A stretch of DNA of 64,000 nucleotides from Eunapius fragilis (lineage: Eukaryota > Porifera > Demospongiae > Spongillida > Spongillidae): contig OY811976.1 of the NCBI GenBank assembly GCA_963681505.1, positions 8,188,149-8,252,148 of the forward strand, read 5' to 3'. The notes under the pieces are model-generated. The model saw only the letters and a program-made list of their open reading frames with translations, had not been told where the DNA came from and ran no database searches. Within the stretch, counting starts at the first letter, position 1. Each line of letters starts with the position of its first letter. The position numbers and the translations under genes were made by a program. This document shows, one piece after another, positions 36,541 through 46,126 of the stretch.

Positions 36541-36629
36541 TCTGTATTCATTCAGGAACAACGGTACATGAAGAAACCTCATGGAAAGCAATTGACTCGA
36601 TATTCGGGTACCTCAGTGGCAAAGAATGA
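28118..36629 (+). CDS. ARB2A: ARB2A/FAM172A homologue with N-terminal membrane anchor
   Basis: Exons: 28118-28246, 28327-28369, 28720-30381, 30555-30614, 31228-31304, 31544-31609, 31782-31906, 32087-32150, 32347-32412, 35302-35421, 35680-35787, 36350-36434, 36556-36629; 892 aa, every junction in phase. Residues about 9-32 are a hydrophobic helix followed by RLKKHR, a likely signal anchor. Residues about 60-610 are basic, low-complexity and KKKKEEE-rich, with seven 11-residue repeats ([11 protein letters not shown] type) at about 363-437. Residues 612-892 match the ARB2 alpha/beta-hydrolase-like domain of FAM172[44 protein letters not shown] (serine about 795), [17 protein letters not shown]. 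Vertebrate ARB2A has been linked to chromatin, splicing and Argonaute; yeast relatives act in heterochromatin. The vertebrate protein as I recall it is about 416 aa, so the N-terminal half is unusual. The first two exons rest on splice signals and phase only. Confidence 0.88.
28500..28640. repeat. 27-bp minisatellite in ARB2A intron 2
   Basis: About five and a half copies of GAGACCAATAACCCTTTGCA plus CACCGGT. The unit is a multiple of three, so false frames stay open on both strands. Confidence 0.9.
29636..29860 (+). repeat. 33-bp coding repeat in ARB2A exon 3
   Basis: Seven tandem units with the core CATCACATGATCAGCCAGGA encode an 11-residue repeat ([11 protein letters not shown] with H/R, K/Q and D/K variants). 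Because the unit is a multiple of three, copy number can change without breaking the frame. Confidence 0.95.
31356..31532. repeat. CA-rich microsatellite in ARB2A intron 5
   Basis: CACACA runs mixed with CATACAT, ending about 12 bp before the exon 6 acceptor at 31544. Confidence 0.95.
32764..34493 (-). CDS. hnRNP C/RALY-like single-RRM RNA-binding protein, nested in ARB2A intron 9
   Basis: Minus-strand exons 33917-34493, 33512-33550 and 32764-33380, all in phase; 410 aa. Residues 1-125 are acidic and disordered. Residues about 128-200 form one RRM with RNP2 IFVGHL and RNP1 GYGFVQYE; the surrounding [20 protein letters not shown] resembles hnRNP C/RALY. The last 200 residues are rich in Arg, Tyr and Asp ([19 protein letters not shown]) and end AYDRR. 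Such proteins bind pre-mRNA in the nucleus. The Tyr/Arg tail suggests condensate or splicing-factor behaviour (inference). The whole gene sits inside one intron of the ARB2A homologue on the opposite strand. It could equally be called an RBM or NCOA5-like protein; orthology is not settled. Confidence 0.82.
34500..35290. other. Upstream region of the nested RRM gene (rest of ARB2A intron 9)
   Basis: No exon is visible. It probably holds the minus-strand promoter of the RRM gene. AT-rich with several A-runs. Confidence 0.5.
35800..36110. repeat. GA/GT-rich minisatellite in ARB2A intron 11
   Basis: Irregular copies of GGGAGAGGTTGAGGGTGTGG and GGAGGGAGGC. Open frames here are artefacts. Confidence 0.9.
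36499..36534. repeat. (CA)n microsatellite in ARB2A intron 12
   Basis: Pure CA run 21 bp before the last-exon acceptor. Confidence 0.95.
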
Positions 36630-36941
36630 GTATGGGGACACATGCCAACTTTTTTGTACAGTTCATAGAAATTTATTTTTCACCGTTTTTTCATTGGGGT
36701 CCGGGTGTCGGCTGCGGTCAATTCAGTCCTTTGTGACGTAACAATACCCGTCATTATGAATACACTTGAACTTGGTACGCGGTTGTGTTACGAGCCACAT
36801 GTATGTAATGATTCCAGTTATTTTATTGCAAACAACTACCCATCGGTGGGGTAGTGGAAACGCAAGGCAAGAAATTATTGTTCAAGCAATATTAAAATTG
36901 CATTATGCAGCAATCCCTGATGCCACAACAGCTGCAACGAA

Positions 36942-37559
36942 TCAATTGCGACCTTGTGGTTGGAACACGTTGTTGTGAGTGCGACTGTTCTTAGGCGGAG
37001 AGTAAGAGACGTGCTTCTCCCGTGTTGGGTGAGGTTTATCTTGAGCGTGCTTCATAGCCTCCACGGGGAAGTCGGAGTGACCCTGTTGCGGAGAAAGTGA
37101 TAGGGGGATGGGATAAAGAGGTTATTTCGACAACACACGGTGAACGCACGCACGCACCCTACTTCCATCCCACCCTCTCTGCCCGTTGTACATAACTCAC
37201 TCTGACGGGAGCTCCTGCGACAGTTAGAGGCGCCGCTACGTGCACCGAGTTGGCGGGCCTAGCGTGTGTGTGTGTGTGTGTGTTTTTTTTTTCATGAAAG
37301 AGAACAACGCATATGTATGTCATGATGAAATGTCCTACGGGGGAAAAGAAAAAACTCACTCTGGTAGAGAATCTTCGTATTTCTGGTCGTAAGCGTCCGC
37401 ATCTTGTTCGTGGTGTCTGGGCTTTGAAGCCACCCGCATGCCACCGACCTTGACTTTACGCAGGTAAAGAGCGAAGACATTAATACATATTAAACACTGT
37501 CACGGAAGCTCACCAGCCGGTGGGTGACCAGCTTTCGTTTCCTCGCCTTCACCAGACAT
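36942..37559 (-). CDS. DAP: Death-associated protein 1 (DAP)
   Basis: Minus-strand exons 37514-37559, 37360-37453, 37201-37258 and 36942-37082, phases 1/2/0, 112 aa (human DAP is 102). The N-terminus reads ETKAGHPPA then VKVGGMRV, the hallmark of DAP. The middle has APLTVAGAPVR, and the end GHSDFPVEAMKHAQDKPHPT then VFQPQGRN, matching the conserved C-terminal block of the family. DAP is a small, basic, proline-rich cytosolic protein. In vertebrates it is an mTOR substrate that restrains autophagy, and family members have been reported to bind and silence ribosomes. The exon 3 acceptor follows a CA/A-rich tract and is the weakest junction. It shares a short upstream region with QCR8 on the other strand and converges with ARB2A, whose stop is 312 bp away. 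Confidence 0.88.
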
Positions 37560-37803
37560 TTTGCGACTACTAAATTTTGCAAACAAGCGTAATAATTATG
37601 CGCACAAATGAAAAAAAAAAAACGGTTTAACCCTTTTGATACGTACATAGGTGGAAACTAAACATACGAACAGAAAGGTTTGCTTCCACTAAACTTTTTA
37701 TAATACCATGTTGCTATATGAAGTACACGACTTTATTTAATGTGCTTTGCCACTATTGTTGATCAGTTTTTTTTTCTGTTCTGTTCGTGATTATGACAGC
37801 GAG
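37560..37803. promoter_or_regulatory. Shared divergent promoter region of DAP and QCR8
   Basis: Only 244 bp separate the two start codons. I see no TATA box in a convincing place. The short divergent layout implies a bidirectional promoter (inference). Confidence 0.55.
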
Positions 37804-38061
37804 ATGGGCGGGCACAAAACCTTGGGAAATTTGCTGTTTGGAGTGAAGAACATTGTCACATACTCGCTCTCGCCATTCGAGCAGAAAGCATTTCATGGCC
37901 TCTTTAGCAAAGGGATACCGAACATGATTAGGCGGTTCACTGACCAGGTGTTCTACGTTCTGCCAGGTCTCGGCGTTGGAGGTCTGGTCTATTACTACGG
38001 GACCAAGGACTTTAAGCGGCGTCAACGGAAGAATCCTGCAGATTTTGCGAACCAGCATTAG
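37804..38061 (+). CDS. UQCRQ: Cytochrome b-c1 complex subunit 8 (QCR8/UQCRQ)
   Basis: Single-exon frame of 85 aa starting MGGHKTLGNLL. The core YSLSPFEQKAFHG then FSKGIPNMIRR and GTKDFKRRQRKNPADF matches UQCRQ along its whole length. UQCRQ is a one-helix subunit of mitochondrial complex III that sits next to cytochrome b. The hydrophobic helix (VFYVLPGLGVGGLVYYY) is at about residues 49-65. Length equals the family norm (about 82). The frame is open further upstream, but the ATG at 37804 fits the family start. No intron is apparent. Confidence 0.95.
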   Translation: MGGHKTLGNLLFGVKNIVTYSLSPFEQKAFHGLFSKGIPNMIRRFTDQVFYVLPGLGVGGLVYYYGTKDFKRRQRKNPADFANQH

Positions 38062-38189
38062 CACTGTGTAGCATATATTTATATTCCAGTCAGCTATGCT
38101 GTATAGGTGTGCGTATATATACGAAAAGGACAGTTTTAGCAGCAGCGTTACGGGCCACGAGGAAAACCTAGGGGGCTTTGAGCTCCATG

Positions 38190-38191
<2 letters not shown>

Positions 38192-38262
<71 letters not shown>
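38192..38262. repeat. (TG)n microsatellite downstream of QCR8
   Basis: Pure TG run of about 70 bp in the QCR8-death-fold spacer. Confidence 0.95.
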
Positions 38263-38266
<4 letters not shown>

Positions 38267-38449
38267 ATAAAAACCACAGCATTGCTACATGTCATTGTAA
38301 ATAAACACACACACACACATGACCTCTTTACCAGTACTAGCAAACGATGCTGTTTGGGTATTCTAAGTTTTCCTTTAAAGAGACGAGAGTGTTGAACACC
38401 TCAATGTATTTATAGGCCTTAACTTTAAAAATTATTGTTTTAATCTACA

Positions 38450-38986
38450 ATGGAACCGCAACAGCAGTACATCGTTTCGGAACTGTTCAAGGACGTCGAG
38501 GTCATGCTTAAAGAGGCCTGCGACGAGAACGGCCTGTGGGGAGTGAGCAAAATGGTTGTTACTACGCCGAGTCAGTTCGGCGCGTGCCTCGGACTGCCGC
38601 ACGAGCTCACCACGTACGTCGATAGAAACTACGCGGACTATCGCGACAAGATATACCACCTTCTCATTTCCTGGAGGGCGCAGTGGAAGCACCGCGGGAC
38701 GTGGTCTGACCTCGTGGAAACCCTTGGCCAGCTTTCTGAACGAGTGCTGTTGGAGGGCGTGCGTGACATACTGGTACTAAGGAAGAAAGGTTAGGCCTGG
38801 GCGTGGTCGAGGGTGGGCGAGGGTGAGGGTTCTTAGGCATCTCTCTTACACCCTCCTATCCCTTCCGTCCCCTCTATTCATGAGCCGTCCAACCGCCTAG
38901 CTACCCTCCCGCTCTCTCTTCTCTTTAGTCTCTCTCTCTCCTCCCCTCTCTCCCCTCTCTCTAGTCTTCTCTTCTCTCTCCTCTCT

Positions 38987-39055
<69 letters not shown>

Positions 39056-42000
39056 AACTGAACAAAAAGTGAATCAATATGACACAATGGCTGGTTATGC
39101 CAGGAGACAATAAGAGCAACTATTAAACAGATACAGCTATATGTGCATCAGAGCTATTGATGTATCCTAGCTCCTTCTATACAAGAATCCTAAGGGAATT
39201 ATGTATGCAATGTCATGTGTGTACTTTCCAGTGGTGGTGGGCCTGGGGAAGAGGTGGCATTGTATGTGCAAGTGTGATGCAAACATATTATATTTCATCA
39301 ATTGCAGCTGCATCAAGTCATTGGAAGGACAAGGTACCATACCATTGCACCCCCCACACCTTCACTCCATACCCTTCACACACCACACCCTCCCATACCC
39401 ATACCTTACGTAGAGACAATGGTTGCACTCCTCTTCCTTATCTCTCCCTTCCTCTCCTCCTCTCCCTCCTTCCCTCCCATCACTTCCTCCCTCCCCATCC
39501 TTCTCCCCTCCCCCTTTTCCACAGCCAATCATAAGCCAGCGTACCATGCTTGTCCAATAAACAGATTTTTTTTTTTAAAAATCCACCTAGCCACTCTCTA
39601 CATCGTTAGACTCTGGCATAGGGCGCGACCTCAGTGCCAGCATAAGTGAACCAGAAGCTGCCTGCAGGGGCGTGGCCACGCCCACTACATACAGCAGCTT
39701 TGCCACCTGCTCTTCCCTCTCCTATGTGGAGATGGATGGCTCGAATGACGACCCTTACCCAAGCCTGCGATCTGGTGCCCAGACCGCTGCACAGGATCCC
39801 TACCCAAGCCTGTATTTGGGTGCCCAGTCCCGATCTGATTCATCTTTTCCCGGTGTTGAGCAGCCATTCATGGATGGGGACTCGGCACCTGTGTTTGCCA
39901 AGGATGATGTCAACAATCCATCACCTAACGCTGCGTGTTTCATGGCAACAGGCCACTCCCATGTCGATACGTTCTACACTCCTTTCAGCACTTTGGAGGA
40001 GGACCACACATCTAGGTATGCCTGGGGTGCTTTAATTAGGGTGATGAGCATTTTCTTTTAGTGGGCTCACTGTAGCACACTGGTACCTGGTGCACCATAG
40101 CACCCCTACACCATGGCACACCTACACCATGGCACACTTACACCCCTACACCATAGCACACTACACACCTACACCATAGCACACCTACACACCTATACCC
40201 CTACATTGGAGATTGTGCTAACTACAATAGTAATTAATAAGAATCGAGCAGTTACCTCTTTTGTTCAAATATATGGCTAATTTTAAAAACATCTTCAATT
40301 ATCTCTGTAATAGATTAATGTAGTCATTAGAAAACCATAAGAGAAATTTTTTAAACAATAATCCTGACCACTGATCATTATCTGGGCTCATACAATCACC
40401 CTCTTAGCTCATGTGATATTCTCTGAGCTCATGTGATGCTCTTTCCAAACTTATGTGATCACTGCTCAATGCCATTTGGATGGGTTGGATGTACCGTAAT
40501 TTCTGGGATTGGGGGGGGGAGGGGGGGGAGGTAGTTGGGATCCGTTGACTTCAAGTGAGCGCCTCTAATTAATGCTCCCTTCCAGCTATGGCGCCAACCC
40601 TGGAGGAAACAGCAACAAACAGTTAAGGAGGTACCTCTCAGATGTGGGCAGCCCTCCAAGTGCACTTGACCCTCCTGTCGGCTCAGGTGACATGCTTTAT
40701 GAGCAGCGACTGTTCCGCCCTGCACGGCACACCTTCAGGGGGTCGTCTGATTCTATCCACGTGAGCCCAACCCACCATGCAATGTTGTGTGACCAAGCAT
40801 TGGAACAGGGCAACTAAAAATAGGAATGGACCCTCACCACGATGGATAGTTGCCATGGCAAGTGTCATGTTGTTTCTCTGGTAGGACTTCCCACAGCCAG
40901 CTTCCCATGTCTCTCTTAAATAGATCTCATCTGTGTTTTCTAAGCTTGTTGGCGTGGAAATAAAAGTTCCATAACATGTTAGTGTGGAGTAAATGGAGAT
41001 TTCAACAAGTTGCTATGGTAATTATCGATGGTGGAAATGGTCCATAGACATTAACATCCAGATGAACATGTAGTGTTAGAGCGCCATTTGTTTCAGAGGA
41101 GTTTCCAGGGGGAGGGGGGAGGGGGGTGCTAAGCTGTCTGCTTAATGTGGTTTTCCAAGGTAGCTGCTACATTGTATTGGCTGGGTTATAATTAGTTATG
41201 CTTCATACCAGGCATACGGAATATATTTCTTCTCTAATTGTCCCAGTATGACAGAAGTGATGGCCTGCATACAGACGTGAAGGCCACTGAACTGCTGAGA
41301 AAGGTTGGGCTATCGTACACTCCCACATGTTGTACATACTGCACACCAGGCACAAGCACATATCACACATCCACACAGCAATACACACACACAGACTGGA
41401 GTGCACAGTACTGACACATACATGCATATATATATATTGCTATATGATTTACTATATAGATTACTCCGCAATTACACCCCTCCCTTTAACAGTTGTAAGG
41501 AATGCGATTTACTAATTTATATCACGTCCCGCGCTGTTAGAGGTGATGTCTGCATTATGTATTAAATGACTCCCTAGTTGGGCATGAGCATATGTATGAT
41601 TCAAAAGTGATAGGAAGGCGTTTGGATCAATCACTCCACCTTGTAGAGAAGTACTCTGTACCCATGTATAGTAATCTCAGCCCCAGACCCAGTTTCCTTC
41701 AGCAACTGAATTACATAAAAAGTGAAGTGATCGACTCCAAATGCATTCTTATATCTTCAACTCATACATATGCTCTTGTCCAACAAGCGAGTCATCTTAT
41801 GTGTGCACCCAGGCATCACCTGACATGTTTCTAACAGAGCGTCCAACTCCAGACGTGACATAAAATTCATTATGCGCTGTTGAAAGGAATTACTAATGGT
41901 TATATATGGGGTCTTCCATGCATGGCAAGGGACACACGTCTGCCGTCTTTATTCCGTTCTCATTCCGCAGCTGCACAGTTGCGTCTCACAGATTTCCTGC

Positions 42001-43803
42001 AGTGTGAAGCAGCTGAAGTGGAAGAATGAGGAGCTGATCCTAAGGAGGCAAGCCTTGGCTGATAAGAAAGACACACTCGTGGAGGAAAACAAGAAGCTGG
42101 AGCAGTAAGTGGGCCTGGGAAGGTTGCAAATTGAGTCGTTTTTATTTTCTCTCATGTACATAACAGTACACCCTGCACCCTCACCCCCACCCCCACCCCC
42201 TTCACACACATTGTGTTAATCAGAGTTGATGCATCCACCTTCACTTCCTTATATCTTCATTGCATTCCCTTATTCCCTCCTCCCCATCCCCCCCTCTACC
42301 AGATCCCTCAGGTGTCATCATCCTGTACAATTAGGGAAGCGTGTCCAGAAGTATATGTCAGAGTTGTCACGGTTACGCATTGAGTACGAGGAGGCCATTA
42401 AAGTGCGCGCTCAGCTGACCCAGGAGTGTGCTGGCCTGAAGGTGCAGTGTGACAAGGAAGTGGAGAAGAACCTAGGCTACCAAGTGAGGAAGAATATGGT
42501 GAAGCAATACCAAAGTACCAGGTGTGTTATGTGTGTGTGTGTGTTGTGTGTGTGTGTGTGTACTGGCCAGCATGTGGTAAAACTTGATTTTATTGGGGTT
42601 TGCAGGGATTTATCTGACCCACCCTTTACCCACCCCTGACTTCTGGACTTACCCACCCGTAAAAATTATATTGGATGGTACCGCTTTTTATAGTTAATCG
42701 CGCTTCTCACCAGCTGTGCGGGCGTGATCTTTCAATGCGCTGAATCTTTGCTGCAGTGTGGGCGTGATGTTAGATCTAGTTATTTTTATTACCGTATAAA
42801 CCGCAAAATGTTATTAAAAGATTAGCGGTCACAACGAAGTACACGTAATGTTTGCCTACTGTTTTTAAAACACATGTATTGTGCCACAATAGTCTGACCA
42901 CTTACGCAGAGTAGTGTCAGGATCGAGTCTGTGCGTTTGCATAGGAATGACGAAGTGTTTTTCCACACGTAAACCCAATGCATACATTACATATGACACA
43001 TAACTTCCATGGTTGACAAAACCCACCCGTGCCCAGTTGCCTACCCACCCATCATAAATAAAAATCAGATAAATCCCTGGTTTGGTCTACTTCTTGTATA
43101 CCATGAAATTGGAATACTGATTTTTTCTTTAAATACCCACATCACAGCTCATGTGCATTTTTACCTCGATAGAATCTTTCCTTTAACATTGCAAGAAGTG
43201 CAACTCGTCATATCTGGAATACTTAATCTTTGGCCTGTGTTAGAATCATGCCTGATGGTGTCTGAGTCATGTTTAAAACTACCAAGTTGGGCAGTTTTAT
43301 GCAGTCCAAACACATAAGACAGCACATACCTCACCTTTCATGCCCAGTCCATTATAAAATTTGCAAGGGTGACAATTTATGTACCGTATTCCAGTTGAAT
43401 ATATAGGAAGACCTCTCGTGCCCAGACCCAATTGTACAATCTATTTATTTATTTTGTCTTTGCATAAAGATAAGCTCTTGTTCATCTCGTTAGTAATTTT
43501 ACACACGTCACAGGCTTCACCTGGCATGATTATATAACACAGTACTCCCTATAATATTCCTTCCACCATTAAAGGGAAGGGTATATTAATATGTCGATGG
43601 CTCCACAGGTTTTTGAACTTTATTCTATGTAGCAAACTGTCCATGTTCATTCTCCATATAGCCGAGTTCAACACCCTCTCAACGTATTTCAACGACAAAG
43701 ATCGTTTTCTGATAGCGACTGTGACTCCTCCCTCTTCAATTCCTCTGGCCCCTCCTCCTCCTCCTTTGATTCCCTCTGTACCTCCTTGGAGTGCCACCTG
43801 TGA
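38450..43803 (+). CDS. Death-fold and coiled-coil protein, uncharacterised
   Basis: Exons 38450-38789, 39308-39333, 39591-40015, 40586-40760, 41247-41303, 41971-42104, 42312-42521, 43662-43803; 502 aa with continuous phase. Residues about 30-110 look like a death-family six-helix fold: FGACLGLPHELTTYVDRNY, HLLISWRAQWKHRGTWSDLV, ETLGQLSERVLLEGVRDIL. The W-x7-W spacing and the TW-x-x-LV-x-TL pattern are typical of death domains. A Ser/Asp/Tyr-rich middle follows, with DSGIGRDLS (like a phosphodegron) and two DPYPSL repeats. Residues about 355-460 form a charged coiled coil (VKQLKWKNEELILRRQALAD; YMSELSRLRIEYEEAIKVRA). The tail is serine-rich (SDSDCDSSL). An adaptor role in death or immune signalling is inference. 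The exon 1 donor is GTTAGG, a weak site; without it a 114-aa death-fold protein results. Confidence 0.7.
38988..39053. repeat. (CA)n microsatellite in intron 1 of the death-fold gene
   Basis: Pure CA run preceded by CT-rich sequence (38930-38987). Confidence 0.95.
40076..40206. repeat. CACACCTACACCAT repeats in intron 3 of the death-fold gene
   Basis: Short irregular tandem copies of GCACACCTACACCATGGCAC. Confidence 0.85.
42603..43079. mobile_element. Non-autonomous DNA element in intron 7, 477 bp
   Basis: Perfect 15-bp terminal inverted repeats CAGGGATTTATCTGA, extended by partly matching ACCCACCC-rich sequence. A 5-bp duplication GTTTG flanks it (42598-42602 and 43080-43084). CAGGG ends recall hAT, but the duplication is 5 bp rather than 8. 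There is no coding capacity. Confidence 0.75.
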
Positions 43804-43809
43804 ACGTGT

Positions 43810-44480
43810 ACAACGCTCCAGCACCACTGCTGCAATCTCACACAATCTCGTTTATTAGTGACAGCATCTTATGTATTTGTGTGTGCTGCTGTTGCTCTGA
43901 ACACTGCTTGTCCCATCACCATAATACTCATGCACTTGTCTTAATTTGTTACAATCTTTTACACTTGTGTTTTTAGTGCGTATGTTGGGTATAAATTAAT
44001 GTATGTATGTATGTACAGCGTATTTTTATTAATGCATGTACAACGTATTTTTATTAATGCACGTATTGGGAGGTGTACTTAATAAATTTCAAATCGGCAG
44101 GTCATACCTGTATACACACAACACCATATGGAGTATTGGAAATGCCGGTATGTACAATTGTACATCTGTGTTTACAATTCTCTCTATGCTTGACTCAAAT
44201 TCGAAGAGAGGTGACTTTGTTGTGTGGATGTTTTGCACACATTTATCTGAACTGGACATTAATTACTCATTTTTGAAATAACTTCTGCCCGCGCGCGCCC
44301 AGTGTTATGCACCTACGTGAGACCCCCTCCCCCTCCCCCCCCCCCGGGGCGAAGTCGGGATTAGGTGGGGATTTGACGCGTGAAATCATTACATTTGACC
44401 ATAGTCGGGCACGCGTTTGACCTTTTATCAGACCACGTACACTGCTGTTTGCGGCTGGACACAATTCAGATAATTGGCTA
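43810..44480. other. Gene-free stretch with a dispersed repeat
   Basis: No exon recognised. The segment at about 44208-44275 (CTGGACATTAATTAC and flanks) recurs at about 62715-62790. Confidence 0.55.
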
Positions 44481-44484
44481 TTAC

Positions 44485-44728
44485 GGTATAGAGGGGTTGC
44501 AGTGTCATCCCGGGAAGGTTCATAACAATAGCAATAACAATCGCCGCCATGTTTTTTGGTGCCCTAACCATTGATTATTTCAATAAGTGTCGAGCACGTA
44601 CGTTCACGTACGTGACACGCATTTATAAACGATGACGTTTAATAGTTAGGACACCAAAAAACATGGCGGCGACACCAAACAAACATGGCGGCAACCTTCC
44701 CGGGATGACACTGCAACCCCTCTATACC
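44485..44728. mobile_element. Foldback element with 36-bp perfect ends
   Basis: It starts GGTATAGAGGGGTTGCAGTG and ends with the exact complement; the perfect arm is about 36 bp. Further inside, CGCCGCCATGTTTTTTGGTG pairs with CACCAAAAAACATGGCGGCG. No protein. The MITE or foldback call is structural. Confidence 0.8.
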
Positions 44729-44729
44729 T

Positions 44730-45600
44730 TTTGGATGGTGGGGATTACAAGATGCAGCAGAATACACTAATCAGAATAAATGCACTAAATAACGAATGCT
44801 ATTATTAATACATACATACATATCCAGACACACTGAGACACACTGGCTATAAAAGTGACAATGAGGAACTATCCCCCTCCTGAAGGGAACAGCCACATCT
44901 TAAGAGGAGGGCTCGGGCATTGGCTCGCACAAGAGTCAAATTAAGGCGGCCATACAAGCTGCAGACAACCTTGGACTTGGGGGAGTTGGTCCTTGTGGCA
45001 AGGTATGATGCAAGCCGTGAAAATGTAAAATTTTTAAATTTTAGAGCTCATTATAAATCGTACTTTTTGTTACCCACATTTCGTGCTTTTTTAAAGTCAT
45101 AGCTTTGAGATGATTTGATCATTCGTACTCCCTATCATCGCACTAAGGAAAATCTCCAACGCGCACAACCTACAATATTACTCGAATCGTTGCGCATCGT
45201 TTTTATACGCCCATGTGATGGAGGCGGTAACTGAGAGGGGGTACTTTGATCGTGTGTAGCAAAGACAGCGACAATAGGATTTAGGTCAGCGAGTTATGAC
45301 ATTAACAAGACAGATCAAGAAGCATATCTGCAACAATTAGAACAAGCCACAGTTTTGTTTTACCAACCTACGCGGCGTGTGTATTTTTGCAATAATCGGT
45401 GCGGTTTGAATGTAGCATCACTACATTAACAAAGGTCAGGAGCGATGCAGGGTGTGTGGTCGCTTACTTGTGGCACCTGATAACAAACCAAAGCGTTCAA
45501 ATCAATGCACAGAGTTTGCAGCAGATTTACACTTGGTATTCTATTAACAACATCCACCCATGCACTCAAATTCTGTTATCAATGCAAACAAGTTATGAAG
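44730..45600. other. Stretch without a recognised gene
   Basis: Short open frames only, none with a motif. Confidence 0.5.
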
Positions 45601-45606
45601 GTGGTA

Positions 45607-45990
45607 TTAATAGCTGAGATGAGGGTACAGGTGGCTGAGATGAGGCTGGTACTGGTGGCTGAGATGAGGCTGGTACTGGTGGCTGAGATGACAAGTGGCT
45701 GAGATGAGGCTGGTATTGGTGGCTGAGATGACAGGTGGCTGAAATGAGGCTGGTACTGGCTGAGATTAGACGGGTACAGGTGGCTGAGATGAAGTTGGTA
45801 CTGGTGGCTGAGATGAGACTGGTACAGGTGGCTGAGATAAGATTGGTACTGGTGGCTGAGATGAAGTTGGTACTGGTGGCTGAGATGAGGTTGGTAAAGG
45901 TGGCTGAGATAAGATTGGTACAGGTGGCTGAGATGAGGTTGGTACAGGTGGCTGAGATGAGGTTGGTAAAGGTGGCTGAGATGAGGTTGG
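45607..45990. repeat. 24-bp minisatellite, left block
   Basis: Tandem GGTGGCTGAGATGAGGTTGG plus TACA, with variants, up to the Gypsy insertion. The array resumes at 50144. Serine/threonine/leucine frames on the minus strand are repeat artefacts. Confidence 0.95.
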
Positions 45991-46099
45991 TGTGGTGATG
46001 TGGTAACGTGAGCAATCACGTGACCATGGGACGATATATATATCGTGTATGTATTATTGTGTCACTTGTGAATATATATTATATATCGTAAATACCACA
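45991..46099 (+). repeat. 5' LTR of the Gypsy element
   Basis: TGTGGTGATGTGGTAACGTG at the start and TCGTAAATACCACA at the end. It contains a CACGTG E-box and a TATATATA stretch that could serve as promoter. Confidence 0.95.
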
Positions 46100-46126
46100 T
46101 GGTGGCAGCGGTCTTGAACCGAAAGG

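Noticed and set aside
45579-46019. Serine/threonine/leucine repeat proteins on the minus strand
   Set aside because: Produced by the 24-bp minisatellite; the same false frames recur at 50098-50581 and 50864-51103.
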